The notes beneath the pieces were generated by a model that worked only from the letters and a program-made list of their open reading frames with translations, was not told the DNA's origin and made no database searches. Both the position numbers and the translations under genes were made by a program. Of a stretch of DNA of 39,492 bases, positions 7,695-16,487 are shown piece by piece (positions within the stretch are counted from its first letter, which is position 1; each line of letters begins with the position of its first letter). Source of the DNA: Syntrophaceticus schinkii (GTDB lineage Bacteria > Bacillota > DSM-12270 > Thermacetogeniales > Thermacetogeniaceae); the NCBI RefSeq assembly GCF_000946815.1, contig NZ_CDRZ01000298.1, positions 1-39,492 of the forward strand, read 5' to 3'.

Positions 7695-7933
7695 CTTATG
7701 AAAAAAAAGAGATGATATGTTCAAGACAAAAATTTTTTGGGATTGAATTGAAGTGTTAACACCCAGGTCAGTGGCAGGCGCATGGATGAATGGTTTTTTA
7801 GGGTATAAGCATTAAACCCCAAATTCTTTGATTATAGTGACCTAATCTAACCTTTATGCAAACTCACAACAATAAAATATTGCGTTCTTGTAACTGCAAC
7901 TTGCCGGACTTACCTGAAAGCTTTGCCTCAATT
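7695..7933. other. Spacer between activator sites and regulator gene
   Basis: This is A/T-rich and non-coding. Single GCAAC or GTTGC half-site-like words occur near 7890-7900. No hairpin with a clear T-run was found for the end of the regulator gene. Confidence 0.3.
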
Positions 7934-9405
7934 TCAGCTTACTTCAAGCTTATTTTTGCCCGCAGAGCCCTCACTTTTAAGGCTCTTTCCCTGTTGATCG
8001 ATATTATGTTTTTTTAATTTCCTAGATAATGTTGACGGATTAATACCCAGAGCTGCTGCTGCCTTCCTGATAGATGGGTGAATTTTGAGTGCAGAGAGAA
8101 GTATATCTTTTTCGAACCGTTCCAATAGATAATTCAGTTTTCCTGTTTGTTCTGCCTCCGGTAAATTATGCTCAGATAAGACATGATCAGCTACAAGCTT
8201 GGCGGGAAGGTCTTCCATGCCAATCTCATCACCTGTGTTTATGATAAATAAATACTCGATCAGGTTTTCCAGCTCTCTAACATTACCCGGCCAGGAGTAA
8301 TCAGCCATAATCTCCATGGCCTCAAGAGAAATAAATAAATTCTTTTTATAACGTTTGTTTAGCTTCTCGAGAAAGTAGCGGATCAACTCGGGTATATCTT
8401 CACTTCTCTCTCTGAGAGGAGGAATAGTGATGGGCACAACATTTAATCTAAAGAAAAGGTCCTCTCGAAAGTTACCCTTTTTGACCTCAAGAGCCAGATT
8501 TTTATTTGTTGCAGCCAACACCCGGACATTGAGCTTTGTCGCCTTCTGAGCGCCCAACCGGAATACTTCTTTTTCTTGGAGCACCCTGAGCAGCTTGGAT
8601 TGAACTGTTAAAGGGAGTTCTCCGATCTCATCGAGCAAAATCGTCCCTCCATTTGCCAGCTCAAACATTCCGGGTTTACCGTTTTGGCTCGCCCCTGTAA
8701 AAGAACCTTGTTCATAACCAAACAACTCCGATTCGAAAAGCTCTGCGGGAATTGCAGCACAGTTGACTCTAATATAAGGGCCTTTAGCTCTGGGGCTCTG
8801 CTGGTGAATGAATTTCGCCAGCAGCTCTTTGCCAACCCCGGACTCCCCCTGAATCAACACGGAACTGTCAAATTGCGCTGCCTTTGATGCCAGCTGGAGC
8901 ATATCTTCTATTGCTTTGCTTTTATAAATAAAGTCCTCGTACTGCTGCAAATGTTGCCGGCGCAGCTGTTTTAATTCATTAGAGTATTTTTGAAGGAGTG
9001 TTTTAGTTGCCTCTAATTCGTTCCTTAAGTTGATTAGCCCTGAAATGTCCCTGGTATTGCAAATTACCCCGACAATCGTCTTTTCATCTTCATCATAGAT
9101 TGGATTTGCGGTGGTCAAAGCCTTTTTACCGGTAACGTACTCATGGATAATAGAAGCAGGTTTTTTTTTGCTCTAATACAAGTAATGACACAGCAAAATT
9201 AAAAAAGTTTTTCTTCACGCAGTTTACGGAGATTCTTCCCTATCATCTGCTCCTTTGTTAAGCCTGTAACAGACTCATAGGCACTATTAACATATAAAAC
9301 ATTTCCTTGGTCATCAGAAATCAGAACACCATCTGAAGAAGCCTCCAGCACAGATAGGAGAAAGTTGGTATTCTCTAAAAAAGAAATACAGTTCAATTCA
9401 TTCAT
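7934..9405 (-). CDS. Sigma-54-dependent activator (PAS-AAA+-Fis HTH), frame apparently broken near 9160-9206
   Basis: ATG at 9405 with GGAGGGGAG upstream opens a PAS domain (SDGVLISDDQGNVLYVNSAY). The frame is lost at 9199 and resumes at the second half of the PAS domain. From 9118 onward it encodes the AAA+ core: Walker A GESGVGKE, the sigma-54 contact loop GSFTGA and Walker B GGTILLDEIG. A C-terminal Fis-type helix-turn-helix follows (SIRKAAAALGINPSTLSRKL). Removing one base from a six-base run (9201-9206) and one from a nine-base run (9161-9169) restores a continuous, RocR-like PAS sequence (LFNFAVSLLVLEQKKPASII). Both are homopolymers, so base-calling error is likely. It probably senses a small molecule through PAS and drives the sigma-54 promoter at 7520. 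Confidence 0.85.
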
Positions 9406-10052
9406 CGCAATCTCCCCTCCATTTGTTTTATGACATATCCAAGCACCAACAGGGAATCTTGCAAAGTGTTTCTTGGTTGACGCCCATGCCGCCCAGGCAG
9501 CACCAACGTTTCAGACCTCCAACTTCAGGCTTCTGGCCTCCGCTTTTCAGGTAGGGGGTCTATCAAAACAAAGCAAGCCCTATATGTTTGTAAACAGCAA
9601 CAATAAGGGCTCTTACTATATAGTGCTATCCGATATGAATCAGCACCTTTGTGGGAGCTAATTATAATATCTATCTCTAATATTAATTTGTTTTTTTCGT
9701 TTTTCGCAACATCCCTGCGAATTCTGTAACACTGACGCATCAAAAATAACCGCATACCTGCTCTGCAAAGGAACCGAGGTGGGCAATTTACGCGATAAAA
9801 ATTCTGGCCCAATCGCGCAAACACCTTATGCAGCGCCATGTTTGTGACTCATGCGTCAGTCCGGCGAATTCCAGCAACCGGGCCGCAATCTTTGAACTAG
9901 TATCTAAGCCTTCTTTTTACAATTTCGCCATATTTCTGAATAATATTTGATCTCCTTAGAGGGCACATTTATATTGCCCTCTAAGGCAGTTTTAATATTG
10001 GGGTAACAGAGAACCGCCCCCTGTCACTCCTGTCACCTCTTGTAAGACTTAT
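9406..10052. other. Long spacer with dispersed repeats and inverted-repeat element
   Basis: No supported gene is seen. It contains an AACTTCAGGCTTCTGGCC phrase (9521-9538) of the dispersed CTTCTGGCTTC type. An inverted repeat at about 9719-9870 has GAATTC-N6-ACTGACGCAT at one end and its complement, ATGCGTCAGT-N5-GAATTC, at the other. A 12-bp perfect hairpin lies at 9954-9986. The 104-codon minus-strand frame through the inverted repeat has no ribosome binding site and no family I recognise. Confidence 0.4.
9954..9986. terminator. Strong 12-bp hairpin, possible transcription terminator
   Basis: CCTTAGAGGGCA (9954-9965) pairs perfectly with TGCCCTCTAAGG (9975-9986) around a nine-base loop. 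On the plus strand it is followed by CAGTTTTAAT; on the minus strand it lies about 125 bases past the reductase operon's last stop codon. It may be a second terminator for that operon. Confidence 0.5.
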
Positions 10053-10106
10053 TCAAAGGGTGGCAGAGAAGGGTGACAAGAGAAGCGTTCCCCTGTCACC
10101 CTTTGA
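10053..10106 (-). terminator. Inverted repeat directly after grdB
   Basis: TCAAAGGGTGGCAG (10053-10066) pairs with CTGTCACCCTTTGA (10093-10106) with one G-U-type mismatch. The arm begins 6 bases after the grdB stop codon at 10112-10114. A nested pair, AGGGTGACA with TGTCACCCT, shares the same bases. A clean T-run is lacking. The GTCACC words also link it to the dispersed repeats. Confidence 0.45.
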
Positions 10107-10111
10107 GAAGC

Positions 10112-11422
10112 TTATTCGAAATGTGTTATTTTTGTGATATCGGTAGCAAGGCCGTTCAGCGCTCTTTTAACCAATTCTTTTCTCAAGGCATGCTCATCTT
10201 CAGAATTGAGCCCGGGATTGCCCACCGGATGCGGGATAGCAACAGTGGGAACTATCCTGTTGGCTCCAACAGACTCGGAAATTGTGGTAATTGTAGCCAT
10301 ATGAACAATGGGGATACCGTATCTTTCGATTTCTTTGACCATCGTTGCACCGCAACGAGTACAGGTCCCTCATGTGGAAGTGAGGATAACCCCATCGACC
10401 CCCGCCTCTTTTAAGATCTTTCCAATTTCAGTTCCGAACTTTTGGGCATTGCTGACCGATGTTCCGGTTCCTGTTGTGGTGAAGAACCAGTCATAGACCT
10501 TCCCAATAAACCCTGCCTTTTCAAACTCCTTGAGGATATCAAGGGGGGCAATCCTGTTCGGGTTCTCATTGGCGTAAGCGGTATCATATCCTCCGTGTGT
10601 GGAATAGAAGTCAGAAGCATTTAAGCCATCCATGCCACTGACATCGTATTTGCCCCATTTTTGGGCACTGGCAGACTGGATTCCGTCCGGGTTACCCTGG
10701 GGAACGATGCCACCAGATGTACATAACGCAATGGTGGCTTTGCTCAAATCCTTGATGGCAGGCGCAGGATCAACCTGGTCAAAGACCGGCATCGGCATTT
10801 CTGTTTCAAATACTTCCCCTTTGAAGCGTGCGATCAGCATTTCAACTGCACGCTGGGACCCTCTTTTTTCCACAAACAGGGTCTTTCTCATCCCACGTGG
10901 GATATAACCTTCCTTTTCCGGGGCATCTAATTCAATACCCTTGACCAGTTTGACTGCAATTGCTGCCATGGCCGGCAGGGCCTTCCTCATACCTGCAGCA
11001 GAATCGGCCGTGCTGACAACGATGGCTTTATCCTTACAAACATCAACACCCGGATTTTCTACATACATACCTGTCACAACCGGGATCTTTAATTCTTCAA
11101 CTACTGCTTTGGCCAGCTCGGCACAGGCCACACCATACCTACCGGCGTTGAACGCAGGGCCTGCAGCAACCAGATCAGGGGATACCTCTCTGATTGTATT
11201 AAGAAGAAATTCCAGTGATTTTTCCTTATTCTCATTAAAGTAATTATCACCGCAAATGATGGTACCAACAATTTCACCCTCACCCTGGAGAGCGCCTTCA
11301 AACCCTAGAGCTGGGCCTACCTTTTCCGGGCGGTACTCTGGAGGCATTCCTGCTTTATCCTCTCCACCGACCTGTCCGAAAAACTGGTTTACATAGTACA
11401 GTACTTTGAATTTGCCAGACAT
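10112..11422 (-). CDS. grdB: Glycine/sarcosine/betaine reductase component B, selenoprotein subunit (GrdB/GrdF/GrdH type)
   Basis: This is the substrate-specific component B large subunit, 436 residues when the in-frame TGA at 10370-10372 is read as selenocysteine (residue 351). The Sec site reads ILTST-U-GTCTRCGATMVKEIER, the conserved U-x-x-C-x-x-C context of this family. The reading frame continues 85 codons past the TGA with full family similarity to TAA at 10112. With the GrdE-type partner it forms the Schiff base with the amino substrate and passes a carboxymethyl group to the GrdA selenol. Start is ATG at 11422 with GGGAGG 7 bases upstream. The gene lies 24 bases after grdE. Substrate (glycine, sarcosine or betaine) cannot be fixed by eye; the nearby amidase favours sarcosine (grdF). 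The symbol is used in the generic sense. Confidence 0.9.
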
Positions 11423-11446
11423 GTCATTTCCTCCCTTCGTACAGAA

Positions 11447-12733
11447 CTAGTATAATCTGCAGGTTACATTGTGGTATCCGATTTCGGAAGTGGCACCGAT
11501 CACCGCATTCAGTTCGCACATCAAGGTGCCGTCTTCTAAAAGAGCACCCTCCCAGCCGCCGGCCAGTACTGCGATGGACTCCGGATTGCCAATAATCTTA
11601 TCGGCCGGAGGCAGGGTGACCACATGGCTCACATTGCCTCCTGAAACCACTGCCACTGCTTCAGCAGCTGTATCAGCCAGGGGCTGCGACATACCATCAC
11701 GGCCTGCACATTCGTCGGTAATCAATGTGGTAATAATTCCAGCCTTTTCACACTTCTTACAGATCATCAACAGGTCTGAATCCGGGTTGCCGTATCCCTC
11801 TTCAGAAACCAATACACCATCTGCACCCAGCGTCTTTGCCAACTTAATTGTGTAATCAGATGCACGCAACTTGCCGGAGAGGGTGGTATGTTCAGGAACC
11901 ATAATTACACCCATGAAATTAATCTCTTTACCATGCTGTGCATAAAGGTCAAGGATAGCAGTGTTATTCTGGTGCTGGTAGGTGGTGATCTTGTCACAGG
12001 CGGCCACACAGTTGCCACTGATCACAGCATTGTCCAGCTCTTCGTTGGGATGCATCAGTGTTGGAAGAATGGTTTGGGCATTAACTCCATAGATATATGT
12101 GTCATGTAAGAGCCCCTGAGTGATCATCATTTCGGCATATATCACTTTGGGAAGGTTGGGGTATTTTGCAGTTTCTTCAAAAATGCTTCCCATCTCATAG
12201 GTCAGGACCTCATCGGGTTCCATCTCTTTGCCGGCCTCACCGATGAATTCAGCTGCTCTCAGGCCTGCCAACCTTACGGTTTCCTCATGTGTATGGGTAT
12301 CCAGGCCATCCACTACCTGAATGTCAACGGTCACATTAAGGGTTTTGGAAAAAGGTGTCCATTTGGCGCCTTCCCCCCACATATCGATAACTCCCTCCTG
12401 GAAGCCGACGATATCCCCAACTGTAACGACAGCAGCACCATATAAAGCATGGGTCCTACCTTCGCCACATTGGGAGGGCTTTGTGGTTACACCGGGAAAT
12501 CCGGCACCTGTGCCTGAAACCTTTACTCTCGGCTCAATAACATCTTTGACAGGTATGATTCTTACCTTTTCTCCGGGTTTTGCGATATCAAGCCTGATAT
12601 CCTTGATCCTTTCGTCTTCTTTTAAACTGGCTATCAAGCCTTCCTTATCGATCGTTAAAACGCCGCCTTGTACATAGGTCTTGTCACCAAACTGTACGTC
12701 TTTAATATTGATCCGTCCGATTTCCAGCTTCAA
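11447..12733 (-). CDS. grdE: Reductase component B proprotein (GrdE/GrdG/GrdI type), self-cleaving to a pyruvoyl subunit
   Basis: This 428-residue precursor of component B carries the family signatures IPVKDVIEPRVKVSG, GRTHALYGAAVVTVG and TQGLLHDTYIYGV. The autocleavage site is AVISGN/CVAACDK (near residue 241), where the Cys becomes a pyruvoyl group that binds the substrate amine. The C-terminal half has VSEEGYGNPDSDLLM and ITDECAGRDGMSQPLAD. Start is a TTG at 12733, with GGGGGTG about 7 bases upstream giving MKLEIGRINIKDVQFG, the normal N-terminus. It precedes grdB with a 24-base gap. As with grdB, whether it is the glycine, sarcosine or betaine form is not decided from sequence alone. Confidence 0.9.
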   Translation of the reverse strand: MKLEIGRINIKDVQFGDKTYVQGGVLTIDKEGLIASLKEDERIKDIRLDIAKPGEKVRIIPVKDVIEPRVKVSGTGAGFPGVTTKPSQCGEGRTHALYGAAVVTVGDIVGFQEGVIDMWGEGAKWTPFSKTLNVTVDIQVVDGLDTHTHEETVRLAGLRAAEFIGEAGKEMEPDEVLTYEMGSIFEETAKYPNLPKVIYAEMMITQGLLHDTYIYGVNAQTILPTLMHPNEELDNAVISGNCVAACDKITTYQHQNNTAILDLYAQHGKEINFMGVIMVPEHTTLSGKLRASDYTIKLAKTLGADGVLVSEEGYGNPDSDLLMICKKCEKAGIITTLITDECAGRDGMSQPLADTAAEAVAVVSGGNVSHVVTLPPADKIIGNPESIAVLAGGWEGALLEDGTLMCELNAVIGATSEIGYHNVTCRLY

Positions 12734-12842
12734 AAGAATTCACCCCCTGATAATTTAACTGATTTTAATTCTGACACGTCTGCTGTTAGTGTAACCAGCC
12801 ACCCTGGTATAAATTAATCACCTCCCAGATATCCCCCTAAAG

Positions 12843-13211
12843 CTACCATTTTCCCTGTTCATCATCCAAGGCCGACTCCAGGAGAATGAGATCCATCAGC
12901 TTATAGTCATCCCTGTTAACCTTGTCTGCTCTCCGGACATCCATGTGCCTTTTATATTTATGAATACTGTCCTCTACAATCACCGCCTGCAGGGGGTCGA
13001 CCCTCCTGTTATTTCTTCCGATAATGATTGACCGGTAAGGAGAAAACAATATCCTCAGGCTTGCAGGAAGGGGATGGCTGATCAGATCACACCCCTCGTA
13101 GACCAGATCCCTAACCTTGATCAGGACTTTTTCAACAGACCCATCTATAAAAAGCACCTTATCCGGGTATTTTTCAACAACTGATGGGTTATTGGTAATG
13201 ATCATTTCCAC
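12843..13211 (-). CDS. grdX: GrdX-type protein of the glycine reductase operon
   Basis: This small protein of about 122 residues begins VEMIITNNPSVVEKYPDK and contains DLVYEGCDLISHPLPAS and PYRSIIIG, which match the GrdX proteins encoded in many grd operons. Its molecular role is unknown. Start choice: TTG (13214), GTG (13211) and ATG (13205) are all in frame behind AAAGGAGGAG; the GTG has the best spacing (about 8). In Clostridioides-type operons grdX is first, whereas here it lies between grdD and grdE, with 109 bases to grdE and a repeat-containing 227-base spacer before it. That spacer may separate a GrdX-E-B module from the trxB-to-grdD module. Confidence 0.82.
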   Translation of the reverse strand: MEMIITNNPSVVEKYPDKVLFIDGSVEKVLIKVRDLVYEGCDLISHPLPASLRILFSPYRSIIIGRNNRRVDPLQAVIVEDSIHKYKRHMDVRRADKVNRDDYKLMDLILLESALDDEQGKW

Positions 13212-13228
13212 CAAGGAATCTCCTCCTT

Positions 13229-13438
13229 TACCAGGTGACTGTCACCATCTTTCCACCATCTTTTTCCCAACCACCAACCCGAAAAACAGAAGCCAGAAGT
13301 CAAAAGTCTGATGAGTTTCCCAGATGGCGGTCACCATTTAGCCCTAGAGTATCCGGCACTATAAGATTCAGTTAAAGGGGACTGTCCCCAATGCACGAAA
13401 CCGTCTCCTTGGCGGGGCGGAGCCTCCGACCTCCAAAC
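13229..13438. repeat. Dispersed repeats in the grdD-grdX spacer
   Basis: AGGTGACTGTCACC (around 13229-13241), CAGAAGCCAGAAGTCAAAAG (13288-13307) and GGGGACTGTCCCC (13377-13389) follow each other in about 160 bases. GGGGACTGTCCCC is a perfect palindrome with a central T. Repeats of three families meet inside what is otherwise a single operon, so they may mark a junction or an insertion point. Confidence 0.5.
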
Positions 13439-14605
13439 TCACAGGTATCCGTTTTTCTTGAGCAGTTCGATCGATCTCTCTTTATCCTCCGGGGCAACCA
13501 TAATGATCGGCCCTGTGCAGCCCATTCCGCTCTCGGCATAGATCTTTTCCTTCCATAAAACCTGCACCGCATCTTCGATTTCCATTACTTCGATTCCCGG
13601 AATCGCCTCACTGACTATTTTCTTTGGCGGAGGAGCGATATCAATTGCCCCTTCACTCTTTTTAGCCGTATCTACCGGCACTAAAGATTGAAGCAGTTCA
13701 TTCCAACCGGCTTTTTTAGCTGCGCTGAATTCTGCCCTTGCCTTATCCAAAAGCTTTCCCCTGGCACATTCTGCAGCAAAGCTGATCGCTCCGGCAATTA
13801 CCGGGGCACCTGAAGCACGGGAGATAATACAAATGATCCGGTCATAGTTCTCTCCTACTCCAGGGCCATATCCAAGGCCAAGGGTCTCGTAGTTCCCACC
13901 GCTGCTGTAAGCAGAAAAAACCTTAATCAGCACATTACCGGTCAGGCTGTCGGTAACCATAACATCGGGAACACCCATCAACAGGTCGTTCCCCCTCATC
14001 ACTACCCCACCATCACTTCTGGCCGATTCGGCGAAAGACAGAGGGTAGCCCGCTTCTTGAAGTTTAATTAAGGCCCTTTCCACCTGCCTGGCTCCGTCAA
14101 TATTGAGAATCCCCACGGCAGGTTTATCTATTCCACAGGCTTTGGCTGTGGCAATCCCATAAATGGTGTTTCTCAGCATTGCGGTTACCCTTTCAGTAGC
14201 AGAAGTACCTGTAGTGGTAGCAAGGAACATCTCTTTTCCTTTGGCAGGTGTAATGACACTTCCCACTGTGGACACCCCGATGGGGAAGGGATAGTGCGCA
14301 GTCACTGCAGCATCCAAATCCCCGCTGAGCAGCAGTTCATCCATTTTTGCGTGGGCCTCTTTTTCATCTGCCGCTTCTACCAGTTCTAAATCGCTTTGTA
14401 CCCCCTGGCCAATGAGCACAACTTCTATATCAGGGTTTTGCTTTGAGGCAAGCTCAGCCCCGGCTGCCGGTTCCCCTGGCCCATGCTCACTTCCCAGAAT
14501 GGTGAGGCCGACCCTGACCTTTTTATTAAAGGAACCTGTTTCCAGAGCCTCCGCGATATCTTCAAATACTCCAGCAATGGTGTCTCGCATTATCTTTTCG
14601 TCCAC
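13439..14605 (-). CDS. grdD: Glycine reductase component C, alpha-type subunit GrdD
   Basis: This 388-residue subunit of protein C makes acetyl phosphate from the carboxymethyl-Sec-GrdA intermediate together with GrdC. Typical stretches are VGLTILGSEHGPGEPAAGAE near the N-terminus, the phosphotransacetylase/PlsX-like phrase GVSTVGSVITPAKGKEMFLA, and ESGMGCTGPI with a Cys near the C-terminus. The start is GTG at 14605, with AAGGAAGGTG just upstream. The frame is open to 14722, but that extension translates repeat DNA (CCCACTTCCCACATCC) and is not protein-like. It follows grdC after a 183-base spacer that contains dispersed repeats. Confidence 0.9.
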   Translation of the reverse strand: MDEKIMRDTIAGVFEDIAEALETGSFNKKVRVGLTILGSEHGPGEPAAGAELASKQNPDIEVVLIGQGVQSDLELVEAADEKEAHAKMDELLLSGDLDAAVTAHYPFPIGVSTVGSVITPAKGKEMFLATTTGTSATERVTAMLRNTIYGIATAKACGIDKPAVGILNIDGARQVERALIKLQEAGYPLSFAESARSDGGVVMRGNDLLMGVPDVMVTDSLTGNVLIKVFSAYSSGGNYETLGLGYGPGVGENYDRIICIISRASGAPVIAGAISFAAECARGKLLDKARAEFSAAKKAGWNELLQSLVPVDTAKKSEGAIDIAPPPKKIVSEAIPGIEVMEIEDAVQVLWKEKIYAESGMGCTGPIIMVAPEDKERSIELLKKNGYL

Positions 14606-14635
14606 TATTTCACCTTCCTTTCTCAGGCTCGCCAA

Positions 14636-14716
14636 CCACAGGGACGGTTCTCGCGGCTGCGAACAGGCTTCTATTCCCACTTCCCACATCCCACTTCCCA
14701 CATCCCACTTCCCACA
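14636..14716. repeat. GGGACGG copy plus CCCACTTCCCACATC tandem array
   Basis: GGGACGGTTCTCGCGG lies at 14641-14656. It is followed by a tandem run of CCCACTTCCCACATC units (about 14676-14720), then CGACGGTTCTCG. The array lies in the grdC-grdD intercistronic gap and creates a false N-terminal extension of grdD (MKCGKWDVGSGMWEVG). Confidence 0.65.
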
Positions 14717-14788
14717 TTTCATTCGACGGTTCTCGCTCTGGTCACCATTGCGATCGACCGCTTAGTTCACCTTCCAGCCCCAGCCAAG

Positions 14789-16321
14789 CTATTTTCTGAA
14801 AGCTTTTGCAAAATCACGCATCGCATCAGCGATCATTAATCGTACTGCATCCTGGTCAAAGCCCGTTTCTGCCTTGCCGCTGTTTTTTTCTATAATCAGG
14901 GAAACCCCGTCAAATAGGTTAGTCAATCTTCCCAGGAAAAGGCTGCCTTTGCCGATAATCATTGCCCTGGTTATTTCGCCTTGCAGAATCATCTCCCGGG
15001 CATGACCGATAAAAGGAACCCCGGAGGGAATGTGCCCCTGAGTGGGCGCAAAGCCTGGCATACCGAAGCTGTCCACAGCTTTCAATAGCTCTGTTCTTTC
15101 TATTTCTCCCCTTTTCACAGCCAGGGCACTGATCATTTTATAGTTTGCCTGGGGCACATTTCCGGCACCGGCAGGCTCCGTAATTTCCGGATTCTGCATC
15201 TCCGGAGCATAGCGGTCGATATCTGTGATTTTATAGCCGGCCTTATCCAGAGGGTCGGTGACAATGGCAGTCATTACCGCCTGTGGGGAGGCCCCGGAAC
15301 CGATCCTGTGGCATCCGATGGCATCTGTTCTGATCACTGGGTTTACACCGTCATTTTCGGAAATATGGACAGCAAAAGAGGCAAGCATATCCTCCAGTGC
15401 AGGAACTCCCTTTTTCACATGGTCCCTGGAGTTCATGCCCAGCTTGGCTGTACAGCCGCCACCCACTACAACCACATTGGCATAAATTCCCGACTGTACA
15501 TAAGCCGCAGCCTCTACCAGCGAGTGGGCAGGGCCGGCACAGAAGCTGCGGGTATCTGAACCTGTGGCATTGATACAGCCGCACATCTCCCCAACAGCCT
15601 TGGCAAAGTTGCCGCCACCCCGTTGGTTCATATCACCACATGCCTCTTCTGAGCACTCGACGATGTAGTCGACATCCTCAGGGCTTAGATCTGTTTTAGC
15701 CAGCAATAGTTTCATAGCAAGAACAGCTGAGGCTTTGTTGGCTATGTTTCCCAGCATAACTTCTGAGGAGAGGGCTTCATCGAATTCATGGGCTCTTTTT
15801 ACACAGCCCACCAGTTTGTCGTCAAAATAAAGCGGTTGGGCTGAGTGCTCAGCAACAAGTTTCTCTATTTCCCCAGTGGTGCCGGGTGTTTTATTAAGCT
15901 TAATGATATCTTTCATATCATTAAGTATCGGGTGTGCTTGTAATTTTTCTTTAACACCTGCTTGGAAGGACTCTTCCAGAACAACCAGTTCAAAACTGTC
16001 AACAATCTTCATCAAACCCAAGAACTCGTCTTCTGGCATGATTTCACCATGCTTTCCGTCACGTGCTCCAGTTACCGGGTTTTCATGCCAGGGACGTGGT
16101 ATTTGTTTTAAATCATCAGGGGTAATATTGCCGATATAGGTCTGGTTAGGAGGATAGCTGACAGCTTGATCAAAGCTCCTTAAGTGTTCCGGCAGCTTTT
16201 GAAGGTGTTCGGATTGTGAGTTTTTATGTCGCTCTGATGTTTGCGTTGTCCCCTGATAAAGGAGCATACCGTTGGCCTGAATCAAGGCATAGGCGGCTCC
16301 TCTGATAACTGGATAGTTCAT
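14789..16321 (-). CDS. grdC: Glycine reductase component C, beta-type subunit GrdC
   Basis: This 510-residue, thiolase/KAS-III-like subunit of protein C forms the acetyl-thioester on its active-site Cys and, with GrdD, releases acetyl phosphate. Family features are the N-terminus MNYPVIRGAAYALIQANGML, YIGNITPDDLKQIPRPWHEN, the catalytic region CINATGSDTRSFCAGPAHSL and GHIPSGVPFIGHA near the C-terminus. The start is ATG at 16321 with GGAGGTGATATAA directly upstream. Length matches known GrdC (about 510). It sits between grdA and grdD; the grdA-grdC gap carries a long inverted repeat. Confidence 0.92.
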   Translation of the reverse strand: MNYPVIRGAAYALIQANGMLLYQGTTQTSERHKNSQSEHLQKLPEHLRSFDQAVSYPPNQTYIGNITPDDLKQIPRPWHENPVTGARDGKHGEIMPEDEFLGLMKIVDSFELVVLEESFQAGVKEKLQAHPILNDMKDIIKLNKTPGTTGEIEKLVAEHSAQPLYFDDKLVGCVKRAHEFDEALSSEVMLGNIANKASAVLAMKLLLAKTDLSPEDVDYIVECSEEACGDMNQRGGGNFAKAVGEMCGCINATGSDTRSFCAGPAHSLVEAAAYVQSGIYANVVVVGGGCTAKLGMNSRDHVKKGVPALEDMLASFAVHISENDGVNPVIRTDAIGCHRIGSGASPQAVMTAIVTDPLDKAGYKITDIDRYAPEMQNPEITEPAGAGNVPQANYKMISALAVKRGEIERTELLKAVDSFGMPGFAPTQGHIPSGVPFIGHAREMILQGEITRAMIIGKGSLFLGRLTNLFDGVSLIIEKNSGKAETGFDQDAVRLMIADAMRDFAKAFRK

Positions 16322-16344
16322 TTATATCACCTCCGTAATTGTCA

Positions 16345-16460
16345 CAAAGGGTAATGGGCGGGCTTGGAATGTGTATATGCAATATCCACGGCAGCCAAGA
16401 TCAACGGTCTTTACCTCAGTAATGGGGGGCTTGTGATGTGTATAGACCCATTACCCTTTG
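16345..16460 (-). promoter_or_regulatory. Long-range hairpin between grdA and grdC
   Basis: CAAAGGGTAATGGG (16345-16358) is perfectly complementary to CCCATTACCCTTTG (16447-16460), enclosing 88 bases. Inside is a direct repeat: GTAATGGG-CGGGCTTGGAATGTG (from 16351) and GTAATGGGGGGCTTGTGATGTG (from 16419). A strong stem between these genes could trap or terminate part of the transcript and favour more GrdA than GrdC. Protein A is usually needed in excess, so this role is plausible but inferred. Confidence 0.5.
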
Positions 16461-16487
16461 CAAATCTATATTTTCAGCTGATCAGAT

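Noticed and set aside
9525-9839. 104-codon minus-strand frame
   Set aside because: It overlaps an inverted-repeat element and a dispersed repeat, without a ribosome binding site or recognisable domain.
10370-10372. In-frame TGA splitting grdB into two genes
   Set aside because: The TST-U-GTCTRC context and the family-typical sequence on both sides show selenocysteine, not a pseudogene.
14606-14722. N-terminal extension of grdD
   Set aside because: The extension translates CCCACTTCCCACATC repeats; a GTG with a good ribosome binding site gives the normal length.
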